Source: Bacteroidales bacterium (GTDB lineage: Bacteria > Bacteroidota > Bacteroidia > Bacteroidales > UBA12077). From it: 48,292 nucleotides of DNA. The notes beneath the pieces are model-generated. The model saw nothing but the letters and a program-made list of their open reading frames with translations. It was not told where the DNA came from and did no database searches. Where the stretch lies: positions 1-48,292 of the forward strand of contig JAIORB010000147.1 of NCBI GenBank assembly GCA_021108325.1. The letters run 5' to 3'. This document shows, piece by piece, positions 1-10,300 of this stretch (positions are counted from its first letter, which is position 1; every line of letters starts with the position of its first letter). Position numbers and translations under genes: made by a program.

Positions 1-1457
1 CGGGCAATATCATCGTACATGGTTTTATCTTCATCGATAAACTTCACCTTTTTACGATAATCGGCTACAAATTTTTCTATAAATGGCGATGATTTTGCAG
101 GGCGTTGAAACTCCAGTGCCTGGGCTGCACTGAATAACTCAATAGCTAAAATTCTTTCCAGGTTAAGAGCAACCTGATAAGCTTTTGTTGCAGCATTCGC
201 ACCCATACTTACGTGATCTTCTTGTCCTTGTGATGATTCTATAGTATCAACAGAAGCAGGAGTTGACAATTGTTTGTTTCTGCTAACAATTGAAGCTGCT
301 GTATATTGTGGAATCATAAATCCACTGTTTAATCCGGGATTTGCAACTAAGAAAGGTGGCAACCCGCGTTTTCCGGCAAGTAATTGATAAGTTCTTCGTT
401 CAGAAATACTTCCCAATTCAGCCATTGCAATACACAAGTTATCTAATGCTAAAGCCAAGGGTTGTCCGTGAAAATTTCCGGCTGATATTATTAAATCCTC
501 ATCAGGAAAAATAGTTGGATTATCGGTTACAGCATTAATTTCGTTATTAAAAACATAAGAAACATAGTTTATAGAATCTTTCGATGCTCCATGCACCTGC
601 GGAATACAACGAAACGAATATGGATCCTGAACATGAACTTTAGGTCGATTAATAAGTTCACTTCCCTCAAGAATATAACGCATTCTGCGGGCAGTTTTTA
701 TTTGCCCTAAATGATGGCGAATCTGATGAACAGAATCATGAAATGGCTCAATTCTTCCATCAAAAGCATCCAAAGAAACGGCACTAATAACATCGGCTAA
801 TTGAGATAGTTTCCATACTTTTAATGTTAAATAAACACCATGAGCACTCATAAACTGAGTTCCGTTCAATAATGCTAAGCCTTCTTTTGATTTTAAACTA
901 ATCGACTCCCAGTTCATTTTTTTAAGTAAATCTTCGCCGGACATTCTTTCGCCTTTGAAAATAACCTCGCCTAAACCAAGCATTGGCAAACTCATGTGTG
1001 CCAAGGGAGCTAAGTCGCCTGAAGCACCTAACGAACCATACTGATATACAATAGGTAGAATATCATTATTAAAGAAATCTATTAATCTCTCAACGGTTGA
1101 TAATTGCACTCCTGAATGTCCATATGATAATGATTGGATCTTTAATAAAATCATAATCTTTACAATCTCAACAGGAATTTCATCACCAGTACCACAAGCA
1201 TGTGACATAACCAGGTTTTGTTGGAGTTTTCCTAAATCTTCACGAGAAATTCTCTTATCATACAATGCACCAAATCCAGTATTAATACCATAAATTGGCT
1301 CGTCCTTACTATCCATCTTTCGATCTAAATATTCACGGCATTTTATTATATTATTTTTTGATTGCTCAGAAAGAGCCAGTGTAAATCCTTCTTTTAAAAT
1401 CTGATCAATTCTGTCAAAAGTTAATTGATCATTAGATATATAATGTACTTTTTTCAT
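1..1457 (-). CDS. hutH: Histidine ammonia-lyase (3' end outside window)
   Basis: The enzyme deaminates L-histidine to trans-urocanate, the first step of histidine degradation, in the cytoplasm. Reading the minus strand from the ATG at 1457 gives about 485 residues with no stop before the window edge. The family is usually around 500 residues, so only a short C-terminal end is missing. The motif GSLGASGDLAPLAH is present at about residues 141-154; its Ala145-Ser146-Gly147 triad is what cyclises into the MIO electrophilic cofactor. Other family blocks are YGINTGFG (residues 56-63), the region around DNPTIFPDEDLIISAGNFHG and SSQGQEDHVSMGANA. It is downstream of hisS on the same strand, with a 280-bp spacer, so co-transcription is uncertain. 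Phenylalanine/tyrosine ammonia-lyases share the fold, but the overall pattern fits HutH best. Confidence 0.95.
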   Translation of the reverse strand, partial: MKKVHYISNDQLTFDRIDQILKEGFTLALSEQSKNNIIKCREYLDRKMDSKDEPIYGINTGFGALYDKRISREDLGKLQQNLVMSHACGTGDEIPVEIVKIMILLKIQSLSYGHSGVQLSTVERLIDFFNNDILPIVYQYGSLGASGDLAPLAHMSLPMLGLGEVIFKGERMSGEDLLKKMNWESISLKSKEGLALLNGTQFMSAHGVYLTLKVWKLSQLADVISAVSLDAFDGRIEPFHDSVHQIRHHLGQIKTARRMRYILEGSELINRPKVHVQDPYSFRCIPQVHGASKDSINYVSYVFNNEINAVTDNPTIFPDEDLIISAGNFHGQPLALALDNLCIAMAELGSISERRTYQLLAGKRGLPPFLVANPGLNSGFMIPQYTAASIVSRNKQLSTPASVDTIESSQGQEDHVSMGANAATKAYQVALNLERILAIELFSAAQALEFQRPAKSSPFIEKFVADYRKKVKFIDEDKTMYDDIA

Positions 1458-1737
1458 GTGTTTAAAATTTTCTCGCAAAGGCGCAAAGACGCAAAGAAAA
1501 CGTCAATCATATCCCTATTTAACTCCTTAGCATAGTTGTTTCGTGTGTTTATATTTTTATAGTTGATACATTTTCAACTACTTGCATTTTTAAAATTGAA
1601 TTGTCAATCCCTAAATAGAGTTGACCGATTAATATTTCTTTTAGATTAAAATCAGGGAAAACGAATATCTCCACCGGCCACAAAAATAGGGTGTCTGGGA
1701 GTAATTTCAATAAATAGTAGATATTTATATTCCATTT
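1458..1737. other. hisS-hutH spacer with CGCAAAG repeat
   Basis: This 280-bp spacer holds no convincing gene. Near the hutH start (1474-1496) there are three copies of CGCAAAG separated by single bases. The same word recurs in the repeat element at 3228-3348. A short inverted pair (AGTTGA / TCAACT) sits around 1561-1580. I see no clear terminator for hisS. Confidence 0.5.
1474..1496. repeat. Three tandem CGCAAAG units
   Basis: CGCAAAG occurs at 1474-1480, 1482-1488 and 1490-1496, giving an 8-bp period. Read on the minus strand this is CTTTGCG. The same word appears in the inverted-repeat element upstream of hisS. I recognise it as a frequent intergenic word in Bacteroidota genomes, but I cannot show its copy number here. 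Confidence 0.6.
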
Positions 1738-3108
1738 TTAAGATAATTTTTGAAGCAATTCTTTGAATTTCATTTCAGACTGCTCTCCACTTTGCATATC
1801 TTTAACATTCAATACTCCTTTTTCCATTTCGTTTTCACCAACTAATATAACCCAAGGAATATTTTTATTATTAGCGTATGTCATCTGCTTTTTCATTTTA
1901 ACAGATTCAGGGAAAATTTCAGAATTTATTCTATTCTCTCTTAGTTTTTGAAGTAATGGAAGACAGTATTTTTCTTCTTTTTCGCCAAAATTAACAAACA
2001 TCACTTTTGTTGAAGCAACAATCTCTTTTGGAAAAACATCCAGTTGTTCCATTACATCGTAAATACGATCGGCACCAAATGAAATACCAACACCAGAAAC
2101 ATCTTTTAAACCAAACACACCGGTTAAGTCATCGTAGCGACCACCACCACAAAGACTGCCCATATTAACGTCTTTAGCTTGAGCTTTTACTTCAATTATA
2201 GCACCAGTGTAATAATTTAACCCACGAGCTAATGTTAAATCTAAATCCAATTCAATATTTAAAGAAAGAGTTTCAAAATAATTTAAAACTGTTTCAATTT
2301 CTTCAACTCCTTTTAATCCGATTTCAGAATCTTTTAGCATTCTCTTCAAAAAAAGAATCTTATGTTTATTTTTTTGATCAATTACATTTATTACACTATA
2401 TATATCTTCGATTTGAGATTCAGAAAAGCCTGATTTAATTAGTTCATTCTTTACCCCTTCACTGCCAATCTTATCCAATTTATCCAATGCTACAGTAAAT
2501 TCAATAAATTTATCTTTAGCATTAATCGTCTCTGCAATACCCAACAATACTTTTCTATTATTGATTTTAATAACAGCATTAATGTTAAGTTTTTGAAAAA
2601 CCTGATCAATTATTTGGATAAGTTCAACCTCGTTTAACATCGAATTGCTACCAATAACATCTACATCGCATTGGTAAAACTCACGATAACGGCCTTTTTG
2701 TGGTCTGTCGGCACGCCATACCGGTTGAATCTGGTATCGTTTAAAGGGAAAAGTTATTTCGTTTAAATGCTGCACAACAAAACGGGCAAAAGGAACAGTT
2801 AAATCGTAACGTAATCCTTTTTCTGAAATTTCTAAAGCTAACTTACTTGATTCAGCTTCTGTTAAATTTGTTTTTACTTTTGAAAGGTAATCACCTGAAT
2901 TTAAAATTTTAAATAAGAGTTTATCTCCTTCTTCACCATACTTACCCAGTAAAGTCGAAAGATTCTCCATAGAAGGAGTTTCAATAGGCAAATAACCAAA
3001 TCGTTTGAAAACTTCTTTTATGGTATCGAAAATAAAATTCCGTTTCACCATTTCAGAAGGCAAAAAATCACGGGTACCTTTTGGAACAGATGGTTTTTGT
3101 ACAGCCAT
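1738..3108 (-). CDS. hisS: Histidine--tRNA ligase
   Basis: A cytoplasmic class II aminoacyl-tRNA synthetase that attaches histidine to tRNA-His. The 456-residue length fits the bacterial dimeric enzyme. From the N-terminus: [10 protein letters not shown] (residues 10-19), motif 2 around [19 protein letters not shown], the histidine-specific block [15 protein letters not shown], the glycine-rich [10 protein letters not shown], motif 3 [15 protein letters not shown], and a C-terminal anticodon-binding domain in the last about 95 residues. The ATG at 3108 puts the conserved KGTRDFLP block at its normal distance from the N-terminus. A TATATTTG box lies 29-36 nt upstream. The downstream gene on the same strand is hutH; whether the pairing of two histidine-related genes means anything is not shown. 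Confidence 0.97.
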   Translation of the reverse strand: MAVQKPSVPKGTRDFLPSEMVKRNFIFDTIKEVFKRFGYLPIETPSMENLSTLLGKYGEEGDKLLFKILNSGDYLSKVKTNLTEAESSKLALEISEKGLRYDLTVPFARFVVQHLNEITFPFKRYQIQPVWRADRPQKGRYREFYQCDVDVIGSNSMLNEVELIQIIDQVFQKLNINAVIKINNRKVLLGIAETINAKDKFIEFTVALDKLDKIGSEGVKNELIKSGFSESQIEDIYSVINVIDQKNKHKILFLKRMLKDSEIGLKGVEEIETVLNYFETLSLNIELDLDLTLARGLNYYTGAIIEVKAQAKDVNMGSLCGGGRYDDLTGVFGLKDVSGVGISFGADRIYDVMEQLDVFPKEIVASTKVMFVNFGEKEEKYCLPLLQKLRENRINSEIFPESVKMKKQMTYANNKNIPWVILVGENEMEKGVLNVKDMQSGEQSEMKFKELLQKLS

Positions 3109-3136
3109 ATTTGTTCTTTATTAAAATTATTTTCTG

Positions 3137-3144
3137 CAAATATA
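3137..3144 (-). promoter_or_regulatory. Probable hisS -7 box (TATATTTG)
   Basis: On the minus strand the sequence reads TATATTTG, matching the Bacteroidota -7 consensus TAnnTTTG, 29 nt upstream of the hisS ATG. I do not find a clean TTTG -33 element at the expected 19-21 nt spacing, so the call rests on the -7 box and position alone. Confidence 0.45.
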
Positions 3145-3227
3145 GAACAAAATTAAAGTGATCTAAAATGAAAGCTTGATAATGGCTATAGAACATAAAA
3201 AGGAGACGTCTTAAAAGGCAAGAACTG

Positions 3228-3348
3228 TTAACCGCAGAGAGCGCAATGTTCCGATTAATTATCGGGATTCGCAATGATCGCAAAAAGCTATGCTTTGAGG
3301 GTTTAGCTTTTGTGTTCTTTGCGCATACTTAGTGAACTTAGCGGTTAA
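3228..3348. repeat. Imperfect inverted-repeat element (~120 bp)
   Basis: Three nested pairs face each other: TTAACCGC (3228-3235) with GCGGTTAA (3341-3348), GCGCAA (3241-3246) with TTGCGC (around 3319-3324), and AAAAGCTA (3283-3290) with TAGCTTTT (3304-3311). A further small palindrome, CCGAT-TAATT-ATCGG, is inside the left half (3251-3265). There is no coding capacity. It looks like a non-coding interspersed repeat that could fold into a long hairpin RNA. Confidence 0.6.
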
Positions 3349-3545
3349 AATACTTTTGAGACATCTTCTTCATAATCAAAAATAACAACTCAATGTGAGT
3401 TGCGTTTAAATAACGAGAGAATCGATTATTTCAACAAAAAACACTCTTATTAAGGCACGGAATTATGGAAGATTGGAAAAAATGCAACAATTCGCATCGT
3501 TCATGTATCCCTATCTTTAAACCCTAATCTTATTTATAATAAATC

Positions 3546-3578
3546 AAACATCCGATGTCTTGAAGACATCGGATGTTT
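3546..3578 (-). terminator. Intrinsic terminator after the 3605-4462 gene
   Basis: A near-perfect palindrome: 16 bases on each side (3546-3561 and 3563-3578) around a single central base, built on ACATCCGATGTCTT. It starts 27 nt past the stop codon at 3605 on the minus strand and is followed there by TTTGATTT. Its symmetry means it may also stop transcription from the other side. Confidence 0.75.
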
Positions 3579-3604
3579 TGTTATATAATGGCCCTCAAAA
3601 TCAT

Positions 3605-4462
3605 CTATTTCTTTTTAGCCATTTGCTTAAAATCTTTATCCAGTATACCATCGAAGTTTTTACCTTTTTCAACCCAGTGATAATTAAAATAATAAAAATT
3701 GGCATCTTGTGCTCCAATAATTATTTTGTAGCAACGTGCTCTCAATCGTGTGCCTTGTGGGCCTACTTTATGTAAAAAGGCAACTCCAGGATCGCGGTTA
3801 GTGATTGCTTCTTCAACTTCCTCACGGGTAACAAACTTTACTTTGTATGGATAAATCTTTTTGATTTTTGCCTCAGTATCGATATTTGGCGCAACCTCAT
3901 CTTTTACTACATAAAGAGTCTTTTGTTTTATATCCTTTGTATTTTCATTGTAATACTCGAAAATATTCTTCTTAATCATGCCAGGATTATTTTTCATGTT
4001 TTGAACATGAGTTTGCATGAATCGAACCAATGCCTCCATTTTATATGTCCAAAATTCTTCATCAACTTCAGTATACGCTAATGGAATAGCCGCAATATCA
4101 GGCAAATCTTCAAATCCATCTAAGCCTTCTTTCCCAATAAAGATACTTAAGAAATTGTAACGAACTTTTGTTTTATCATTTTGAAAAACAACCTGTGTCA
4201 TCATTAAAAAAGACTTATCCTGATCGTTATACATTTCTTCGAATTGATCTAAGGAAATAAACTCATACTCGGTAATTGTCCATGCTTTTTTTACAGCCTC
4301 CTGAATTTTAAAATTATATTCAGCTATAGGATTTGTTTCTAAAACAACATAAAGTTTCGAGTTCAAAAACTGGTTTAAATCAGCTTCGGTAGGAAGATAC
4401 TCTTGTGCATTTAATGAAAGAGTTGAAATTCCGATAATAATTGCTAAAATTAATTTTCTCAT
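3605..4462 (-). CDS. Secreted protein of unknown function
   Basis: 285 residues. The N-terminus MRKLILAIIIGISTLSLNAQ is a typical type I signal peptide with probable cleavage after LNA, so the mature protein should be periplasmic or exported. There is no lipobox cysteine. The mature part is soluble, mixed charged/aromatic, with one cysteine near the C-terminus (RARCYKIII) and a lysine-rich end (MAKKK). I see no catalytic motif or repeats and do not recognise the family. It is transcribed alone: a strong terminator follows it and a 303-bp spacer separates it from the divergent hybrid kinase. A link with the kinase is possible only by position. Confidence 0.8.
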   Translation of the reverse strand: MRKLILAIIIGISTLSLNAQEYLPTEADLNQFLNSKLYVVLETNPIAEYNFKIQEAVKKAWTITEYEFISLDQFEEMYNDQDKSFLMMTQVVFQNDKTKVRYNFLSIFIGKEGLDGFEDLPDIAAIPLAYTEVDEEFWTYKMEALVRFMQTHVQNMKNNPGMIKKNIFEYYNENTKDIKQKTLYVVKDEVAPNIDTEAKIKKIYPYKVKFVTREEVEEAITNRDPGVAFLHKVGPQGTRLRARCYKIIIGAQDANFYYFNYHWVEKGKNFDGILDKDFKQMAKKK

Positions 4463-4765
4463 ATGCTTATTTTTAAAATTGTTTTTTAATTATTCAACTA
4501 ATATAATAAATCTTATTAAAAGCTTTTTAATAATCCATGTTTATTATCCGTTAGATTTATACTGATATTTTATTCATAAAATAAAAGCATAAGTACCATT
4601 AATTGTGCCATAATTACTTGTAATTATCAAAGAATATCATGAATTTGTCAAAAAATTTGTATATTTAAAATATGCAAAGGAATATTATATAGTATATTTC
4701 AGTAAATTTACAAAAGTAATTTCATTAAGCATATATTTTTCTTTTAACTAAAAGCTTAAGTTTCT
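4463..4765. other. Divergent spacer before hybrid kinase gene
   Basis: A 303-bp, very AT-rich spacer between divergent genes, which must carry both promoters. No ORF is credible. A TACTTTTG word (TAnnTTTG type) reads on the minus strand at 4711-4718, but it is about 250 nt from the gene it would serve and has no obvious -33 partner. I cannot place the kinase promoter confidently. Confidence 0.4.
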
Positions 4766-6511
4766 ATGAATTTTATCGATAAAATAATAAAACTTTGTAC
4801 AATAAGTACCGACAAAATAGATTCAAATAGTGAGTATTTTCATAAAGCGACTATTTTCAACTTTTATAGTTTTATTTCGCTATTACTACTTGTAATTTTT
4901 AGTGTAATAAGCATTATTCTTAATAATACTATATTGTTATATGTTTTATCTACTTTATTTATTGTAGTCACAATAAACTTATTAGTATTCAGGAGAAAAG
5001 GCAATTATCCTTTAGCATCAAATATTTTTGCGATTTTATTTTCGTTGTTTTTGATTTGGATGTTACATTCCGGGATTATTAACAATCAAGGTATTATGTT
5101 TTACACTATTTATCCGGCAATAATAATTCACCTGCTTGGGAAGAAACGTGGAAGTTTGATGTCTCTTGTATTTTTTGTATTGTCGGGTATTACTATATTA
5201 TTACCATCAATTTTCAACTTTTCTATCGAATTTTTACTATCGAACCAGGTACTTTTTGTTTTGCTTTATGCTGTTTTCTTTATTTTTATTAATATCTATG
5301 AAAATATCACAGAAATCAGGATGGCAGAATTAAATGTGGAGATTCAGAAGGCAAAACATGAAACCCGTGCTAAAGAAGAATTTATTTCAAAAATTTCGCA
5401 TCAAATAAGAACTCCTTTAAATAACCTGGTAGTTGTAACAAACATAGTTAATACCTTTGATTTAGACGAAAAACAAAAGGATCTTATTGACACAATACAG
5501 GCTTCAACAAATAATCTTGTAAATGTTGTAAATAACATAGCGGAGATTTCAAATGTAGATTTACTGCAAAGCAAAAATTACAACCAGATTTTTAATCTTG
5601 AAGCGACTATTAAAAATACAATCAATTTATTTACTAATGAAGATTCAAGCGATATTCATTTCCCATTAAAAATGTCTGAAGATATTACCTTTCAGCTTTT
5701 TGGTGATCCTGTGAAAATCAAACAGGTTTATTTAAATATGATTGAAAATATTCTGAAAAAATCTAAAAGTGGTAAAAAAACAATTGAACTTGAAATTAAA
5801 AAGTTAAGTGAATCGAATGAAATTGTTGAAATACTATTTAATATTTCAACAAACGATTTGGTGCAAATTCCTGAAATAACAAAAATCCAAAATACAGAAA
5901 AATCTAAGAAAGGAAGAAATGCTGCTATAGTAAAATTATTGGAATTTAATATTGTGAATAGAATAATTGAATCCTTAGGAGGTTCAATAGAATTTAAATT
6001 TACCCAGGATAAATTTGAATTAAAATTTATATTAAAATTCAAAAAAGGGGAATCATTCCTTGATGAGAGAATATTATCCAAAGAAAGTACTTTCCCAAAA
6101 ATCGAAACAGGAATACAGGTTACACTTAAAGATGCCAATGTGCTTTTAGTAGAGGATAACCTTATTAATCAAAAGATAGTGCTTTTAAGCCTGAAAAAAG
6201 CTGTCAAAACAGTTGATGTAGCAAATAATGGTAAAGAAGCACTAGACAAGTTCGGATCGGCAAAATACGATCTTATTTTAATGGATATTCAGATGCCAAT
6301 AATGAATGGAATTGTTGCTACTAAGAAGATTCGAAGTATTGAAAAAAGCACAAACACACATACCCCAATAATCGCTATAACTGCAAATGCTTTGTTAGGA
6401 GACAAGGAAGAATGCCTTGCTGCCGGAATGGACGATTATATTAGTAAACCATTTCAGATTGAGACATTGATAAATAAAATGGAACAACAACTAACAGAGA
6501 TTGACTCCTAA
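4766..6511 (+). CDS. Hybrid histidine kinase-like membrane protein with receiver
   Basis: 581 residues. About six hydrophobic segments fill residues 33-178 without a large extracytoplasmic loop, so the sensor part is probably membrane-embedded. A short coiled linker leads to a HisKA H-box FISKISHQIRTPLNN with the phospho-acceptor His212. The N-box region (LFGDPVKIKQVYLNMIENIL, Asn328) is recognisable, but the following ATP-lid is degenerate: no DxGxG G1 box, and the G2 segment usually reading GLGLAI is replaced by GRNAAIVKLL. LESLGGSI-like IIESLGGSIEF remains. The C-terminal receiver (about 455-575) is intact: Glu463/Asp464, phospho-acceptor Asp507 in LILMDIQMP, Thr539, Lys561. It may relay or receive phosphate rather than autophosphorylate. 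The zinc-ribbon gene follows after 13 nt and is likely co-transcribed. No DNA-binding output domain is present. Confidence 0.9.
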   Translation: MNFIDKIIKLCTISTDKIDSNSEYFHKATIFNFYSFISLLLLVIFSVISIILNNTILLYVLSTLFIVVTINLLVFRRKGNYPLASNIFAILFSLFLIWMLHSGIINNQGIMFYTIYPAIIIHLLGKKRGSLMSLVFFVLSGITILLPSIFNFSIEFLLSNQVLFVLLYAVFFIFINIYENITEIRMAELNVEIQKAKHETRAKEEFISKISHQIRTPLNNLVVVTNIVNTFDLDEKQKDLIDTIQASTNNLVNVVNNIAEISNVDLLQSKNYNQIFNLEATIKNTINLFTNEDSSDIHFPLKMSEDITFQLFGDPVKIKQVYLNMIENILKKSKSGKKTIELEIKKLSESNEIVEILFNISTNDLVQIPEITKIQNTEKSKKGRNAAIVKLLEFNIVNRIIESLGGSIEFKFTQDKFELKFILKFKKGESFLDERILSKESTFPKIETGIQVTLKDANVLLVEDNLINQKIVLLSLKKAVKTVDVANNGKEALDKFGSAKYDLILMDIQMPIMNGIVATKKIRSIEKSTNTHTPIIAITANALLGDKEECLAAGMDDYISKPFQIETLINKMEQQLTEIDS

Positions 6512-6524
6512 ATCACTATAAAAG

Positions 6525-7322
6525 TTGGATAAAACTGTAAATGTAGTTATATGTAAAAATTGTGGTAATAAGTTCGAAGGTAATTACTGCAACATTTGTG
6601 GACAAAAGATAATTAACAATAGATTTACTTTTGGTGTTTTTTTCAAAGATGCTATAGAAAACATATTTAACCTGGAATCCGGATTCTTCTTTACCATTCA
6701 GCAGCTTTTATTAAATCCCGACAAAACCATTAAAGAATATCTTTCAGGAAAGACAAAAGTTTATTTCAATCCAATTAAGTTCTTACTTGTTGTTGCAGGT
6801 ATAAGTGCATTATTTGTCATAATAAGTAAAACCTATGATAACTCTATTCAGCTTACAACCAATCTAACAAACAATCTTATAGAACAATCAGAAGAATTAC
6901 CTCCATTTGCAATTAAATTGATGGCTTTTCTAAAGACTTATTTAAATGTAATAATGATTATAATAGTTCCATTTTACGCCTTTAGTTTTAAACTTTTATT
7001 TTTCAGAACAAAATTATACTACACCGAACATTTAATAATTAACTGTTATGCATTTGGAATTGGACACTTACTAAGTATAATAGTTTCATTCATATTTTTA
7101 TTTATACCAAATTCGACAGCCATTGATATGGTTTCAGGATTTATAATACTGCTGGCTGTTTATATCTATTTTTATCAAAGAATAACAGAAAGAAAGCTTT
7201 TGGGAACAATTTTATTCTCAATATTTTCTATGGTTATTGGTTTTTTACTTTTTGTAGTAATTTTTAATTTACTGATTTTTGTTACAGTATTTATAGTAAA
7301 AAAATATACACATTTATTATAG
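6525..7322 (+). CDS. DUF3667-like zinc-ribbon membrane protein
   Basis: 265 residues. The N-terminus holds two CxxC pairs (CKNCG at about 10-14 and CNICG at about 24-28), a rubredoxin-like zinc ribbon, followed by an amphipathic stretch and about four to five membrane segments from residue 85 to the end. This arrangement matches the DUF3667 family known from Bacteroidota, whose function is unknown. The start is TTG at 6525: an in-frame TAA lies at 6519-6521, and the next in-frame ATG is far downstream and would remove the zinc ribbon, so TTG is the only conventional choice. It begins 13 nt after the hybrid kinase stop, suggesting translational coupling, and is convergent with the next gene, ending 8 nt from its stop. 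Confidence 0.8.
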   Translation: MDKTVNVVICKNCGNKFEGNYCNICGQKIINNRFTFGVFFKDAIENIFNLESGFFFTIQQLLLNPDKTIKEYLSGKTKVYFNPIKFLLVVAGISALFVIISKTYDNSIQLTTNLTNNLIEQSEELPPFAIKLMAFLKTYLNVIMIIIVPFYAFSFKLLFFRTKLYYTEHLIINCYAFGIGHLLSIIVSFIFLFIPNSTAIDMVSGFIILLAVYIYFYQRITERKLLGTILFSIFSMVIGFLLFVVIFNLLIFVTVFIVKKYTHLL

Positions 7323-7330
7323 TAAATAAC

Positions 7331-10300
7331 TTACTCCAATTCAGGTCTAAATCCAACAATTAGTACATCGTCAACCTGTTCGTGTTCACCTTTCCAGTCT
7401 TCAAAACTTCTATCAAAATAAGTAAGCTGCTGTTCAAGAGGTAATTTATGAATTGTAAGAAGTAAGTGCCTGAATCGACGATATTTATATTTTTTCCCAT
7501 CAGACCCACCAAACTGATCTGCATAACCATCGGAGAACATATAAAATATATCGTCTTTCTGAAGTTTAATTCGGGTTTTAGTAATTTCTTCATTTTCACC
7601 CTCGTCTAACAAACCAACAGAAAATCGATCACCACGAATTTCTTCTATCTTATTATCCCGAATTAAATACAACGGACGAAAAGCTCCTGAGAATTCAATT
7701 TCTGCTTTCTTTTTATCAATTACACAAAATGCAATATCCATTCCATCCTTTATCTTAATTTTCTCTGTTGTTTTTCCAAAAGTTGTAGCAACTCCATTAT
7801 TTAAATTCCATAAAATCTTATCTGTTTCATCGATCTTCTGATCCTCAATAATATTTCTTAACAACTCAAATCCAATAATCGACATAAAAGCACCCGGAAC
7901 ACCATGTCCGGTGCAATCTACAACTGCAAGAAAAGTTTTATCATTTCTCTCTTTTATCCAGTAAAAATCACCACTTACAATATCTTTAGGTTTATATAAA
8001 ATAAAGGATTCGGGCAGAATCTTTTTAAATTGTTCCATTGTCGACATTAAGGCTTCCTGAATTCTTTTAGCATAAATAATACTATCAGTAATGTTTTTGT
8101 TTTTTATAGAAAGCTCCTCCTTTTGCCTGGCAACCTGCTTTGCTATAAGCTCTTTTTCTTTTAATTCCTGATTTGATCTTCTTAAACTTCTTGTTCGATA
8201 CTGAAAAAACCAAACTATAAATCCAACCAATAATATAATATAAACAATCTTTGCAAACTTTGTTTTCCAAACTGATGTCAAAACAACGATTTTCAAACTT
8301 GCTCCTTCTTCATTCCATATATAATCACTATTGGAACCTTTTACTTTAAAATTATATTTGCCTGAAGGCAAATTAGAGAACGTTGCATAACGCCTGTTTC
8401 CTAAATTTATCCATTCTTCCTCGACACCTTCAAGCTTATAAGCATAATTATTTTTTTCGGGATTTGTAAAATCCAATACTGCAAATTCAATGGTAATCAG
8501 GTTATTTGTGTGCGAAACTTCAATTTGTTTATTTTCTCCAATAGCTATTTTTTTTGAAGTTTTCTCTGAAAGAACCTCAACAGAAGTTATTTCAATATTA
8601 GGTATCTTTTGGTTTATAACAACTGAATCCGGATAAAAAGAATTGTATCCGGCAATACCTCCAAAAAATAATTCTCCAGATTCTGACTTATATGAAGCTC
8701 CATGATTAAATTCAAAGTCTTGCAAACCATCTGTTACACCAAAATTGCTAAACTTCTCTGTTTTCGGATTAAACTTAGAAATCCCCTTGTTTGTACTCAT
8801 CCAAAAATTACCGGAATCATCTGGTAAAATCGTGTATATTAAGTTGTTTGACAAACCATCTTTTTCAGTATACGTTTTGATTTTTTCAGTTTCTAAATCG
8901 AATCTGTTTAATCCGGCATTAGTACCAACCCACAAATTATTATTCAGTGTATCTTCGTACAAGCATAGTATGTCATTACTGCTTAAACAGTCATCACAAT
9001 TATAATCCGGTCGGGTATATCTTCTTTGAGTATTAGATGATAAATTTATATGACTCAAGCCTTTTTCAGTAGCAACCCATAAATTCTTATTTTTATCTAG
9101 TAAAATATCATATACAATATCCGATCCCAAGCTACTTGAATCTTCAGGATTATGAAAATAACTTTTAATAGTATCTTGTCCTATCTGGTGCAAACCAAAT
9201 TTTGAACCTACCCATAAGTTGTCGTAATCATCCTCCAATATATCAAATATCCTATTATTCTTAAAAGTATTAAGGCCTTTTACTCTATCAATTTCTTCGA
9301 ATCGTTTGGTTTTACTATTAAAGAAACTTAATCCGTTTTGTGTTCCAATCCAGATACCACCTTTTTTATCTTCAAATATTTTATGTATATAATCGTTGAC
9401 AATTCCACTATTACCTGTATTATAGCGTATTACCTTTTCGTTTTCGGGATTAAACAAATGTAAACCAGTACCCCATGTTCCAATCCAAACAATATTATTT
9501 TTTGTATAAATTGACGTTACATAATTGTTAGAAAAAAGTGGTACATTATCTTTTGTTTCATTAAATAATTTAAACTTTTTTCTTTTATCTTCAATTTTAA
9601 GTAATCCTTGTAATGTACCAACCCATATTATATTTGTTTGATCTTGTATGATATCAGTAACTAAAGTAGTAAGTATAATTTCATTATCAGACAAAAATCT
9701 ATCATAAACTGTAAAGGTTTCTGTTGCTTTATCGAATTTATTTAATCCATCATCGGTAGTAATCCATATATTTCCTTTATTATCTTCATATATATCATTT
9801 ATAATATTATTACTCAAGCTTTTGAGATTGTCATAATCGCTATAATACCTTATAAATGTTTCTGTTTCCCAATCAAATTTATTTAAGCCCCCTTCTGTTC
9901 CTATCCATAAATTATGGTCCCTGTCTTCAAAAATAACTTTGACCTTATTGTTGCTTAAACTTGATTTATCACCGGGATCATGACGATATCTTTTAAAAAT
10001 TTCCAGTTTCCTGTCGAAATAATTTAACCCATCTTTTGTTCCAACCCAAAGCTGATTCTTATGATCCTCGAAAATTGAAAATTTAGCATTTACAGAAATG
10101 AAATTAAATACATCGTTATAATGCTCATAATGTCTGAATTTATTGCTTCGCAGATTTAATCTTGATAAGTAATTCTCGGTTTTAATCCATACATATCCAC
10201 TTTTATCCTGGTAAATATCGTATATCTCATCTTCTCTAATACTATTTATATCCTGAGGATTAAATAAATAATGAGTAAACTTTTTAGTGTAAATATTATA

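Larger units (their letters stand above)
3109..3604. other. 496-bp gene-free spacer with repeats and terminator
   Basis: No plausible protein gene is visible on either strand. The spacer contains the hisS promoter region, an imperfect inverted-repeat element at 3228-3348, and a strong hairpin at 3546-3578 next to the stop of the secreted-protein gene. The stretch 3361-3540 shows only a small hairpin (AACTCAATGTGAGTT) and nothing else I can name. Confidence 0.6.

Noticed and set aside
1474..1496. Short regular repeats as a CRISPR-like array
   Set aside because: The repeat is 7 bp with one-base gaps, with no spacers of CRISPR size and no cas genes.
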